Shown piece by piece: positions 42,506 to 51,058 of a stretch of DNA of 64,000 nt. A program made the translations under genes and the position numbers. Numbering within the stretch: position 1 is the stretch's first letter; each line of letters opens with the position of its first letter. Under the pieces are notes generated by a model that made no database searches, was not told the DNA's origin, and saw only the letters and a program-made list of their open reading frames with translations. The DNA comes from VXYL01 sp965199875 (GTDB lineage: Bacteria; Pseudomonadota; Gammaproteobacteria; Pseudomonadales; Azotimanducaceae), in NCBI GenBank assembly GCA_965199875.1, contig OZ241346.1:2728001-2792000 (forward strand), given 5' to 3'.

Positions 42506-43474
42506 ATGCGCTTGTTGACGGCAGGGATCGACTCGGAGTTCGCACGTGTCCTCAAGGACAAGCGAGTACAGCGCGTAGACATCGCTACGGCTTGGGCCAC
42601 CGAAGGCCCGGGGCTGGATGCACTCGAAAGAGCGGTCAAGCAGCGGGAGGTACGGGTTCGTACGCTGGTAGGGGTAGCCGGCGGTCACACGACACCAGAT
42701 GCCTTGAAGAGGCTGTGCAAGCTCGGCAAAGTACGGTTGGTCGAAGGCCATGGCCTGTTCCACGTCAAGCTCTACCTGTTCCACAAAGCCAGCACTTCGT
42801 CCGCGTGGATCGGCAGCGCTAACTTCACCGGCCCGGGATTCGAGAAGAACGAGGAGGCGCTCCTCAAGACGACCGATACGGCAGAGGCCGTAGATTGGTT
42901 CGAGGGCCGATGGAAAGAAATCGATGCCGAATGGTCACGCCAACGGTTGAAGGAGTACTGCAAGACGTGGAAACCGCCCACCACACCCCCGCCTGACGAT
43001 ATTGACGAGCCGAACGCACATAGGGACGATGTTGACGACAGGATCGTCTTCGTTCAGAAGGGGAAACGCCCTCTGCCTCGTGTCGAAAGAGCTGCCAAAG
43101 GGAAGAACCTATCGGGTACAGTCAGGGTTGCCGGCAAGAGCTACTCGTATGAGTCCGCGCAGGAAGCGCAGAAACTGGTGTTCGATGAACTGCAGAGAAG
43201 GGACAAGAGCTTTCTTCGTCGCTGCAACAAGGACTCTAAATTCCACCGGAAAACGACGCATTTCATTGCGCGGAGCAGAGAAGGTCTAGGTGGTTCAAAG
43301 CGCAACCAGAGATACGCACAGCAAATTGGAAGTGGGTGGTGGATGGCAACCCAGACTGATACACCAAAGAAGTGGAAGCTCATACTGTGGGCTGCTAAAA
43401 TTGCTGGACTGCGAGTAGACGTAGAAGGTGAGTGTTGGAGGCGCGAAGGCTACAGCTGTGACGTGGGGTTCTGA
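42506..43474 (+). CDS. PLD-superfamily nuclease-like protein
   Basis: A 322-residue protein with one HKD motif: FHVKLYLFHK (H86, K88) followed by WIGSANFTGPGF (S104, N106) and E116. A single motif implies a dimeric enzyme, as in BfiI/Nuc-type nucleases. The C-terminal half (about 180-322) is Lys/Arg-rich and probably binds DNA. GC is lower than in the preceding hydrolase. It could be a metal-independent restriction nuclease. It precedes the decayed methylase on the same strand, but the two are separated by nearly 300 bp. Confidence 0.75.
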   Translation: MRLLTAGIDSEFARVLKDKRVQRVDIATAWATEGPGLDALERAVKQREVRVRTLVGVAGGHTTPDALKRLCKLGKVRLVEGHGLFHVKLYLFHKASTSSAWIGSANFTGPGFEKNEEALLKTTDTAEAVDWFEGRWKEIDAEWSRQRLKEYCKTWKPPTTPPPDDIDEPNAHRDDVDDRIVFVQKGKRPLPRVERAAKGKNLSGTVRVAGKSYSYESAQEAQKLVFDELQRRDKSFLRRCNKDSKFHRKTTHFIARSREGLGGSKRNQRYAQQIGSGWWMATQTDTPKKWKLILWAAKIAGLRVDVEGECWRREGYSCDVGF

Positions 43475-43494
43475 CTCTGCATCGCCGCGTATCC

Positions 43495-43701
43495 ATGACC
43501 CAGCGAACCGACCTGTTTCACGCATGGTTGCCGCTGGCTCCCGTGAGCCGACCGTTCGACCTGCACGACGCAGAGTCGCCCGCGCTCGCAAAGAGTGCCC
43601 AGCGCCTGTTGCAGGGCGTCCATCGCGCAGAAGTAGCCAAGCTGCGTGTAAAAAGTAAGGCGGCCGGGGAAGCTCTGGAAGGCGGAAGCGAAGTCGCGTG
43701 A
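43495..43701 (+). CDS. Hypothetical small protein
   Basis: A 68-residue open frame starting 20 bp after the PLD gene (MTQRTDLFHAWLPLAPVSRP...). Composition looks coding and the spacing fits the same transcript, but there is no strong ribosome binding site and no recognised domain. It could be a fragment of a longer lost gene. Confidence 0.35.
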   Translation: MTQRTDLFHAWLPLAPVSRPFDLHDAESPALAKSAQRLLQGVHRAEVAKLRVKSKAAGEALEGGSEVA

Positions 43702-43761
43702 GAAAGTTGGGTTTTGACGGCTCTGCGTAGCCCGTCATCCAATGTGGCCAGACGACATGCA

Positions 43762-45402
43762 ATGACAGCTCCTCTCGCAATCGTCCAAGCCTGCGAACAG
43801 GCGTCATCAACCCCTGCGCCCGTCGTTCAGGAACGCCCCTGCCTGTTCGCGGACCGCGTTGGCGCTTGGTTCATCGCGTCGAGGTCGAGCGAGTATCGGA
43901 AAGCACACGGCCTCTATTTGACGCCGGTGCCGGTGGCGGACTTCATGGCCACGCTCATCGAGGCTCGGCGGCGCTACGGTGCGGCTGCTCGACCCAGCGG
44001 CGGGGGCAGGCGTGCTGTGCTGCGCCGCAGCAGAGCGACTGGTCAGCCGTTGCAGTGCGCCGGGGAGCATAGAACTGGTCGCGTACGAGAGCGACCCCGA
44101 TCTGTGCGGCCCGTTGGCCACGGTGCTCGAATACTTGGCGGAGTGGTGCCGCAGTCGGGGTGTCCTACTGACAGCGCGAATCGAGAGCAAGGACTTCGTG
44201 GTTGCCCACGCTGGAGCGCTGCAGTCTGTTGGCGACTTGCTTCCCTCGAACTCTCCAACCGCGAACTTCGATGCCGTCATCGCCAATCCGCCGTACTTCA
44301 AGATTGGTCGCAACGATCCTCGCGCTTTGGCGGTTTCCAGCGTCGTGCATGGCCAGCCGAACATCTACGCGCTGTTCATGGCCGTGGGCGCGGCGTTGTT
44401 GCGTCGGTCGGGGGAGTTCCTCCAAATCGTGCCGCGCAGCTTTGCTTCCGGGCCCTATTTTCGGCAATTCCGCTCCGTCTTCTTCGACCTCATAGAACCA
44501 ACGGTCGTCCACGCGTTCGACTCTCGGCGAAGCGCGTTCAGGCGCGACGACGTGTTGCAGGAGAACGTCATTCTCGCTGGGCGCAGGCGAGACGGCTGGC
44601 TTCAAGACGATCAGCAAGGCGAGGCGGTGATTTCTTCCAGCCAGGGCGTTGCGGACATCGGCAGCCCGACGCGCCGCCGAGCGCCGCTGGCCACCGTGCT
44701 CCATCCAAGCGACCGGCACCAAGTGCTGCGGGTGCCGCTGTCGGACGACGCTGCTGCGGTGCTGGCGCTGGTGGATGGCTGGCCCTGCACCTTGGCGGAC
44801 CTCGGGCTGGCCATCTCCACTGGCCCGGTGGTTCCGTTCCGCGCCGCGTCGGCGGTTTGCGCCAGCGGCGACGTGCCGGATACGCATGCGCCCCTGCTGT
44901 GGATGAACCACGTTCGCCCAATGCAGGCGACTTGGCCGTTGCGACGACGCAAGAAAGAGTACGTCCTTTGCGCCGGCGCCGAACACCTGCTGCTCAAGAA
45001 CTGCAACTACGTGCTGATTCGCCGGTTCAGCGCCAAGGAAGAGAAACGGCGCCTAACGGCGGCGCCATACGTTGCCAAACAGTTTCGCTTCACGGCGCTC
45101 GGTTTGGAGAACCATCTCAACTACGTCCACCGTCCCAAGGGCGTCCTGTCCGAGGACGAGTGCTGGGGCTTGGCCGCGCTCTACAACAGCCGCCTGCTTG
45201 ACAGCTACTTCCGCTGTATCAACGGCAACATCCAGGTCAGCGCGACGGAACTGCGCGCCATGCCTCTGCCTACTGCAAGCGCGATCACGGCTCTGGGCCG
45301 CCAAGTGAGGCACATGGCCAATCCGTTGCGACATTGGACGACGCGGTCATGGCAATCGCCGCGCCACAGACAGAGGGGCAGACGACTCTTGGCAAGCGTT
45401 GA
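43762..45402 (+). pseudogene. Eco57I-type DNA adenine methylase with two frameshifts
   Basis: Three frames together make one methylase. The start at 43762 leads to YRKAHGLYLTPVPVADFMATL. Near 43970 the reading must shift to continue with LLDPAAGAGVLCCAAAE, then VIANPPYF (catalytic NPPY) and the target-recognition region. Near 45335 a one-base loss shifts it again to LDDAVMAIAAPQTEGQTTL, ending in GKR at 45402. Both breaks interrupt conserved sequence, so they are real lesions or assembly errors. The protein would modify adenines and probably protected host DNA from a partner nuclease. The WEYD-motif gene overlaps its 3' end. Confidence 0.75.
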
Positions 45403-45661
45403 AGAGGCGCAGGAAGTTCTCAAGGCGCTCGGCATGGCGCCGCCGCAACACAACCGCATGGCCGGGCTCGCCGCGGCGCTTTTCCATAGCGACATCCCCC
45501 CTTGGGAGTACGACATTCGCGCCGTCCCGCCCGGCACGGAGCCGTTGCGGGTGTCGGACTGGCACCGCAGACATGGCAGGGCCAACGACGCATCGGGAAG
45601 CATGGAACGAGTAGCCGAGGCGCGAATCAGGCCGGTAACGAGGGTGCCCGAGCGTGACTGA
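45389..45661 (+). CDS. Small conserved protein (WEYDIRAVPPGTEP motif), copy B
   Basis: About 90 residues from a TTG at 45389 (ATG at 45434 is the alternative). VEEAQEVLKALGMAPPQHNR precedes the same AALFHSDIPPWEYDIRAVPP and C-terminal part as copy A at 37502. The N-terminal helix-turn pattern resembles the first domain of BsuBI/PstI-type endonucleases, which often follow Eco57I-like methylases. The rest of any such endonuclease is absent. The next gene begins with the same codons as the PIN-like gene but is lost after about six codons. Confidence 0.65.
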   Translation: MASVEEAQEVLKALGMAPPQHNRMAGLAAALFHSDIPPWEYDIRAVPPGTEPLRVSDWHRRHGRANDASGSMERVAEARIRPVTRVPERD

Positions 45662-45671
45662 CGAGCCCTTG
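45464..45671. repeat. ~208-bp direct repeat, copy B
   Basis: The partner of 37532-37739. After the shared GTGACTGACGAGCCCTT the sequence here departs from the PIN-like gene and continues into unassigned DNA, with only a short frame, before the AbrB-type antitoxin gene. Confidence 0.85.
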
Positions 45672-45756
45672 CCGGCGGTCGCCGCTGACGGAATGCCTTG
45701 CCCAATCGCAGATCAGCAACGCAAAGTGTCGTGGAGAAAGGCAATCAAGGTCTGTC

Positions 45757-46158
45757 ATGGTCTCGTCCACGATCACCTCGAAGGGGCAAACGACGCTCCC
45801 CAAGTCCGTTCGCCAAGCGCTGGGAGTGACGGTCGGGGATCGGGTGTGCTACGTCATGTACGGTAACGCAGTCCGGCTTCTGCCAGTGCGGCCCATTGGC
45901 CGATTGTTCGGTGCGCTGAAGCACGACGGCCCGCCCCTGTCCCTGGAAGACATGGAGCGAGGCATTGCGGAGGGAGCGTGTGAAGAGCATGCGGCGGCAG
46001 TGACGGTCAACAGACCAGGTCCCCCCCCCCCCCCGTTGGCGCAGCGCGGCCGCATTCGGCTCACCGAGAGGCGTCGGGAGCTGAAACGGACGTGGCAGGA
46101 GAGGCTGTCGCGAAGTGATCGCGCTGGACACCAACGTCCTTGTCCGCTATTTGGTTGA
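45757..46158 (+). CDS. AbrB/SpoVT-type antitoxin interrupted by a poly-C tract
   Basis: Residues 1-50 form a swapped-hairpin AbrB domain (SSTITSKGQTTLPKSVRQAL, then VGDRVCYVMYGNAV). A toxin-binding tail follows to about residue 80 (LSLEDMERGIAEGACEE). After that the frame crosses 14 consecutive Cs and runs on with no family resemblance to 46158. One of the other frames after the tract ends with a TGA that overlaps the VapC start, the usual coupling. A one-base change in the C run could therefore restore the natural 3' end. Confidence 0.65.
   Translation: MVSSTITSKGQTTLPKSVRQALGVTVGDRVCYVMYGNAVRLLPVRPIGRLFGALKHDGPPLSLEDMERGIAEGACEEHAAAVTVNRPGPPPPPLAQRGRIRLTERRRELKRTWQERLSRSDRAGHQRPCPLFG
46021..46034. 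repeat. 14-bp poly-C tract
   Basis: Fourteen uninterrupted Cs lie inside the antitoxin frame. This is the longest homopolymer I noticed in the window, and such runs slip easily in replication and sequencing. It decides which frame reaches the downstream toxin start. Confidence 0.9.
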
Positions 46159-46438
46159 CGGTGACGCAGAACAGGTACAGGCTGCCCGGACGCTCCTTGA
46201 AAGTCTCGCCGCCGAGCATCCCGCGTTCATCTGCCGCGAAGTAATGATCGAACTTGCCTGGGTCCTGTCGCGCCAGCGGCGCACTGTGCCGGCATCCCTG
46301 CCGAAGACGCATGAACCCAACTTGATTTCATCTGTGCAGCTGCTGGACAGCCGGAACCGCCAGCCAGCCTTTTGGCGGCGGGGCGTCCGCCGGGGCCATG
46401 TGGCCGATGGCGTGGACCTGCTCGCCAGCGGCGGTTAG
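46115..46438 (+). pseudogene. Truncated VapC (PIN) toxin
   Basis: A GTG at 46115 opens a PIN domain (IALDTNVLVRYLVDGDAEQ with the first catalytic Asp, then FICREVMIELAWVLSR). Resemblance ends near 46275, after roughly 53 residues. The remaining frame is read antisense through the 3' end of purM. The second half of the PIN fold, with the other acidic residues, is missing, so the toxin should be inactive. Confidence 0.7.
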
Positions 46439-47398
46439 CTCCTTCGCCACCGCGGGGGCCAACTCGGCGTCCACCGCCAGCACGAAGCCGATGCCGAGGT
46501 TGAAGGTGCGCTGCATTTCTCGCGGGTCGATGTTGCCGGCCTGTTGCAGGAACGCGAATACGTCCGGTTGGCGCCAGGCGTCCATGTCGATGTGGGCGGC
46601 CAGGTGCGCGCCGAACATGCGCGGCAGGTTGTCCAGGAAGCCGCCGCCGGTGATGTGGCTCATGCCGGTGATGCCGCCGATGCCGTCGAGGACGCGGCGT
46701 ACCGGCTTCGCGTAGATGCGCGTTGGCGACAGCAGGCGGTCGAGCAGTTCGCCGCTTGGGGCTTGCGCCTGGTCGTCCAGGATGCGGCGTATCAGCGAGT
46801 AGCCGTTGGCGTGGGGGCCGCTCGACGCCAGGCCCAGCAACACGTCGCCGGCGGCAACGCGCTCGCCGCCGACGATTCGCTGGCGTTCCACCACGCCGAC
46901 GCAGAAGCCGGCCAGTTCGTAGTCGCCCGGGCGGTGGAAGCCCGGCATTTCCGCCGTCTCGCCTCCGGCGAGGGCGCAGCCGGCCAGTTCGCAAGCCCGG
47001 GCGATGCCGACTACGACCCGCTCCGCCACGTCCACGTCCAGAACGCCGGTGGCGTAGTAGTCCAGAAACAGCAGCGGTTCGGCGCCGGCCACCAGCACGT
47101 CGTTGACGCACATCGCCACCAGGTCTTGGCCGATGCCGTCGTGGCGGTGGTGATCGATGGCGAGGCGCAGCTTGGTGCCGACGCCGTCCGTGCCGGCTAC
47201 CAGCACCGGCTCCTCGTAGCGCTCCGGCAGGGAACACAGGGCCGCGAAGCCGCCCAGTCCGCTCAGCAGCTCCGGGCGTCTGGTCCTTGCCACTGCCGGC
47301 TTGATGCGCCGCACCAGTTCGTTGCCGGCGTTGATGTCCACGCCGGCGTCCCGATAGGTGAGCCCGCTCTTCGTGTTGGCCAATTCCCTGCCGTTCAT
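46328..47398 (-). CDS. purM: Phosphoribosylformylglycinamidine cyclo-ligase (AIR synthase)
   Basis: A 356-residue AIR synthase, fifth step of purine synthesis. Segments seen are LTYRDAGVDINAGNELV at the N-terminus, LVAGTDGVGTKLRLA, CVNDVLVAGAEPLLFLDYYATG, CALAGGETAEMPGFH and GMSHITGGGFLDNLPR. ATG at 47398 gives the standard N-terminus. It is divergent from the DUF2066 gene, as in other gammaproteobacteria. The purN gene that usually follows is not present; instead a truncated vapC abuts the 3' end. Confidence 0.95.
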   Translation of the reverse strand: MNGRELANTKSGLTYRDAGVDINAGNELVRRIKPAVARTRRPELLSGLGGFAALCSLPERYEEPVLVAGTDGVGTKLRLAIDHHRHDGIGQDLVAMCVNDVLVAGAEPLLFLDYYATGVLDVDVAERVVVGIARACELAGCALAGGETAEMPGFHRPGDYELAGFCVGVVERQRIVGGERVAAGDVLLGLASSGPHANGYSLIRRILDDQAQAPSGELLDRLLSPTRIYAKPVRRVLDGIGGITGMSHITGGGFLDNLPRMFGAHLAAHIDMDAWRQPDVFAFLQQAGNIDPREMQRTFNLGIGFVLAVDAELAPAVAKELTAAGEQVHAIGHMAPADAPPPKGWLAVPAVQQLHR

Positions 47399-47456
47399 GC
47401 CGCTTTGCGTACGGTTCAGTTTAAGCGCCGCTGCCACTATCGTTAAACTTGCTTCA

Positions 47457-48605
47457 ATGCTCTTGCCAACCACCCTAGCCATGCCGTTCGCCGCCCGCGC
47501 CAGTCTTGCGCTCTGCCTTGCCGTCGGCAGCGTCTCGGCGGTGGCCGCGGAAGTGGTCGACTGGCTGTACGACGTCGAGATTCGGGTGGCGTCCCAAGCG
47601 GATGCCGAGCGCAGTCGAGCGGCCCGGGAGGCGCTCGCCGAAGTGCTTGCCCGGGTGACGGGCATGGCGGAACTTCCGCAAGTTCCGCAGGTGGCGGAAG
47701 CCTTGCGGCGGCCGGAACGCTTCTACGCACGCTACGAGTACAGCAAGCGGCTGCTGGTGGCGCGAAAGGGCAAGTCGGCAGTGCCAGCGACGTTCTTGCA
47801 GCTGCGCTTCGAGGCGGCCGCGGTGCTGGACATGCTGCGCACCGCCGACCTTCCGGTCTGGGTGGCCAATCGGCCTACCCTTCTCGCTTGGGTTGCCGTG
47901 CAGCGCGACGGGCGGCGCTCGCTGATCTCCGCCACCAGCGCCAGCGAGCTGGCCACCGGATTGCAGCGACGCGCCCGGAAGCGCGGCTTGAAACTGCTGC
48001 TGCCGCTCTTGGACTTGCAGGACTCCGCACTGGCCGCGAACGCGGTTTGGGGCTTGTTCTGGGAAGACATCCATGCGGCTTCCGCCCGCTACGCGCCGGA
48101 TCTGCTGCTGATAGGCCGTGCCGTGGAGGGTGTCGAAGGCAACTGGACGGCGGATTGGCAACTGCGTGTACTGGAAAGCCACAGCCGCGTCGCGATCTAC
48201 GACGGCGCGGCCGTGGCGGCGCCGCAAAGTCAGCTTGACGGCTTTGCCGAATCGTTCGGCCACCGTGCGGCAAGCGCTCGCGAGACGGCGCTGGCAGCGT
48301 TGGACGGCGCCGCCGACGCCCTCGCCGACCGTTTTGCCGTGCGCGGCACCCTGGGGAGCATCCCGGTCGTGGTGCGCGGCGCGCAGACCGTGCGCGGCTA
48401 TGCGTCCCTGCTGGCGCACCTCAAGTCCCGGGAGTTCATCGAGCGCGTGGACGTGGACGCGGTGCAGCCGACGACGCTGGCCTTGCGTCTGCACTCGCGC
48501 TCGAACCGCGAGCAGCTGCGCAAGCTGCTGTCGATGGGCGAACAGCTGGTGGTGGAGTCCATGCCGGATCAGCCGCTGGCCGTGTCCTGGCGGGGTGCGC
48601 GATGA
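47457..48605 (+). CDS. DUF2066-domain exported protein
   Basis: A 382-residue protein with a signal peptide (the core ASLALCLAVGSVSAVAA ends near residue 30). The DUF2066 domain follows: VASQADAERSRAAREALAEV, then LARVTGM and YEYSKRLLV. It occupies the position typical for gammaproteobacteria, between purM and hda. ATG at 47457 is used; ATG at 47481 also gives a good signal peptide. Its 3' end overlaps the CDP-alcohol transferase gene by 4 bp. Function unknown. Confidence 0.85.
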   Translation: MLLPTTLAMPFAARASLALCLAVGSVSAVAAEVVDWLYDVEIRVASQADAERSRAAREALAEVLARVTGMAELPQVPQVAEALRRPERFYARYEYSKRLLVARKGKSAVPATFLQLRFEAAAVLDMLRTADLPVWVANRPTLLAWVAVQRDGRRSLISATSASELATGLQRRARKRGLKLLLPLLDLQDSALAANAVWGLFWEDIHAASARYAPDLLLIGRAVEGVEGNWTADWQLRVLESHSRVAIYDGAAVAAPQSQLDGFAESFGHRAASARETALAALDGAADALADRFAVRGTLGSIPVVVRGAQTVRGYASLLAHLKSREFIERVDVDAVQPTTLALRLHSRSNREQLRKLLSMGEQLVVESMPDQPLAVSWRGAR

Positions 48606-49219
48606 GCGAGGCCGCCCACGCCCGCGTCTTCCGCTACCTGCCGAACGTCATCACCATCGCGCGCATGCTGCTGGTGGCGCCTGCTGGCTGGCTGCTGTGG
48701 AACGACGCCATCGTCCAGGCGATGGTGCTGATCGCGGTTGCCGGCGTCTCCGATGCCATCGACGGCGAGCTGGCGCGCCGCTTCGACTGGCGGACTCGAT
48801 TCGGCGCCATCGCCGATCCGGCCGCGGACAAGCTTCTGGTAGTCGTGGTCTTCGCCGTGCTGACCCTGAAGGGGCACCTGCCGGCGTGGCTGCTGGCCGT
48901 CGTCGTGCTGCGCGACGTGGTGATCGTTTCCGGTGCGCTCACCTATCGACGGCTGTTCGGACACCTCGACATCGCGCCCACCGCGCTCAGCAAGGCCAAC
49001 ACCGCAGCGCAGATCGTGCTGCTGGTGCTGGTGCTGATCCATCTCGCGGGATTCGAGCCTTTCGCCGGCTACGCGGCCTTCGTGGATCCGGCTGGCTTCG
49101 TCGCCGTGGCGGCCATCGGCGTCGTCTCCGGCGCCCAGTACGTCGTCGTCTGGAGCCGCCGGGCGCGAACCGAGTACCGGACGCAGCAAGCGCTGGAAAC
49201 GACGGCGGGCGAACCGTAG
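48602..49219 (+). CDS. CDP-alcohol phosphatidyltransferase family protein
   Basis: A 205-residue integral membrane enzyme with about five to six hydrophobic segments and the complete family motif: D51, D54-G55, A58-R59, G68, D72 and D76 in SDAIDGELARR and FGAIADPAAD. It exchanges CMP on a CDP-alcohol for another alcohol in phospholipid synthesis. Which phospholipid is unclear; PgsA-like (glycerol 3-phosphate) is a guess. It is coupled to the DUF2066 gene (ATGA) and followed 4 bp later by hda. Confidence 0.88.
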   Translation: MSEAAHARVFRYLPNVITIARMLLVAPAGWLLWNDAIVQAMVLIAVAGVSDAIDGELARRFDWRTRFGAIADPAADKLLVVVVFAVLTLKGHLPAWLLAVVVLRDVVIVSGALTYRRLFGHLDIAPTALSKANTAAQIVLLVLVLIHLAGFEPFAGYAAFVDPAGFVAVAAIGVVSGAQYVVVWSRRARTEYRTQQALETTAGEP

Positions 49220-49223
49220 GCCC

Positions 49224-49922
49224 ATGCCGCAAAGCCGTTCCGAGGGCGCTGCGGCGGCGCAGTTGCCGCTGCCCTTCAAGCCCCGCCAGCACAGCACCTT
49301 CGAGCGCTTCGTCGCCGGCGCCAACGGCGAGCTGCTGCAGCGGCTGCGTCGTCGCCCCGAGGGCTTCGACTGCCTTTGGCTGTTCGGCGCTCCCGGCGTC
49401 GGCAAAACCCACTTGCTGCAGGCGCTGTGCCTGGCGCGGAGGAACGCCTGCTACATTCCCGCCACGGAACTGGCTGCCAGCGACGGCGCGCTGAATGCCT
49501 ACGCCCGTTTCGCCGTCGTGGCGGTGGACGATCTTCCCCGCTGGCTGGGCAATCGCGCGTCGGAGGTGAGCTTCATCGGCTTCTACCAGCGCCTCTTGGC
49601 GAGCGAAGCGCAGCTGGTGCTGACCGCGCGCCGTTCGCCCCGAGAGCTGCGCTTCGCCGTGCCGGACCTCGGTTCGCGCCTGCGCGCGGCAGCCTGCTAC
49701 CAGATCGCCCCGTTGCGCGACGAAGACAAGCCGCGGCTGCTGGCGGAAGCAGCCGAAGACCGCGGCCTGTGGCTTGGCGACGACGTCATACGCTTCATCC
49801 TCGATCGCGTCAGCCGCGATCAAGCGGAACTGTTGCGCCTCCTGGATCGCCTGGACCGCTCCTCGCTCGCCAGCCAGCGCCGGGTCACCATTCCGTTCGC
49901 CAAGGAGGTGCTGTGCCTCTAA
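49224..49922 (+). CDS. hda: DnaA-homologue replication regulator Hda
   Basis: This 232-residue DnaA-family AAA protein carries a clamp-binding motif near the N-terminus (QLPLPF, residues 13-18) and Walker A LFGAPGVGKTHLL (54-66). Walker B is in VVAVDDLP, and an arginine-finger region is present. It stimulates hydrolysis of DnaA-ATP when bound to the sliding clamp. The size, motif and position after DUF2066 and the CDP-alcohol transferase are as expected. It overlaps the following murG-like gene by 10 bp. Confidence 0.93.
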   Translation: MPQSRSEGAAAAQLPLPFKPRQHSTFERFVAGANGELLQRLRRRPEGFDCLWLFGAPGVGKTHLLQALCLARRNACYIPATELAASDGALNAYARFAVVAVDDLPRWLGNRASEVSFIGFYQRLLASEAQLVLTARRSPRELRFAVPDLGSRLRAAACYQIAPLRDEDKPRLLAEAAEDRGLWLGDDVIRFILDRVSRDQAELLRLLDRLDRSSLASQRRVTIPFAKEVLCL

Positions 49923-51052
49923 GCCGCGTGGTGGTCACCGGCGGCGGCACCGCCGGCCACGTCGTGCCGGCCATTCCGGTCGTCGAAGCGCTGTCGGCCC
50001 AGGGTTGCGAGGTGCATTTCGTCGGCGGCGTCCAGGGGCCTGAACGAGGCCTCGTGGCGAACCTGCCAGCGATCTACCACGGCGTTCGCACCGGCAAGCT
50101 GCGCCGCTATCTGTCGGTGCAGAACCTCCTGGACTGCTTTCGCATTCCGCTCGGCGTGTTCCAGGCTTGGCGGCTGCTGCGTCGCATCGCGCCCGAGGTG
50201 GTGTTCTCCAAAGGCGGATTCGCGTCTTTTCCGGCGGTGCTCGGCGCTTGGCTGAACGGCATCCCGGTGGTGGCGCACGAATCGGACTTGACGCCGGGCC
50301 TGGCGAATCGTCTGGTGCTGCCCTTCGTCGCCGCGCTGTGCTTGAACTTCGACGCCTCGACGACAGCGCGGCGGCGCCTGCGGACGGTGGTGACGGGCAC
50401 GCCGCTGCGCCGGCAGCTGCTTGAAGGGGATGCCCGGCGCGGACGCGCTCTGCTTGGCATCGACGGCGACGCCGAGCGGCCGGTGCTGCTGGTGGTGGGG
50501 GGCAGCCAGGGCGCCGCTCGACTCAACGAAGTGCTGCGCGCGGCGCTGCCCGAGCTGCTGAAGAGCCATTGGGTGGTGCATGTCTGCGGGCCGGGCAGAA
50601 CGGCTGCCGGCTATGCGGACCAGCCCGGCTACGTGCAGGTCGAGTACGTCGACGACGGCTGGGGCGATGTCATCGCCGCCGCCGGGCTGGTGGTCTCCCG
50701 GGCCGGCGCCAACGCCTTGAGCGAATGGCTGACCCTCGGCGTGCCGCATCTTCTGGTGCCGCTGCCGAAGACGGCCAGCCGCGGCGATCAGCTCGAGAAC
50801 GCGGCCTTTGCCGCGGCCAGCGGCTGGAGCCTGGTGATCGAAGAACACGAACTCGATGCGGCGACCTTGCTGGCCGGCATCGCCAAGCTGGCGGACGACG
50901 CGCCCGACGTTCGCCGCCGCCTGCAGACCTTCCGCAGCCGGGACAGCACGGCGCTGATTCTCGGCGAACTGGAACGCGCCGTGGCCTCGAGCCGACGCGC
51001 ACGTCGGACTGGCCGCGGCCAGCGGCACCCAAGAACAAACCAAGGCAGTTAG
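49913..51052 (+). CDS. murG: MurG-like UDP-GlcNAc transferase
   Basis: A 379-residue GT28 glycosyltransferase. It has the N-terminal VVTGGGTAGHVVPAIPVVEAL, the middle VFSKGGFASFPAVLGAW and IPVVAHESDLTPGLAN, then VVGGSQGAARLNEVL and SRAGANALSEWLTLG in the donor site. In MurG this set adds GlcNAc to lipid I on the inner membrane face, making lipid II. GTG at 49913 sits after AAGGAGG and overlaps the hda stop. It is not in a division/cell-wall cluster here, so it may be the only murG or a paralogue. Confidence 0.85.
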   Translation: MPLSRVVVTGGGTAGHVVPAIPVVEALSAQGCEVHFVGGVQGPERGLVANLPAIYHGVRTGKLRRYLSVQNLLDCFRIPLGVFQAWRLLRRIAPEVVFSKGGFASFPAVLGAWLNGIPVVAHESDLTPGLANRLVLPFVAALCLNFDASTTARRRLRTVVTGTPLRRQLLEGDARRGRALLGIDGDAERPVLLVVGGSQGAARLNEVLRAALPELLKSHWVVHVCGPGRTAAGYADQPGYVQVEYVDDGWGDVIAAAGLVVSRAGANALSEWLTLGVPHLLVPLPKTASRGDQLENAAFAAASGWSLVIEEHELDAATLLAGIAKLADDAPDVRRRLQTFRSRDSTALILGELERAVASSRRARRTGRGQRHPRTNQGS

Positions 51053-51058
51053 GACACC

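Noticed and set aside
43714..45201. A 495-codon frame covering most of the methylase region
   Set aside because: Only its first part (43762 to about 43970) is methylase sequence; after the frameshift it is out of frame and encodes no domain.
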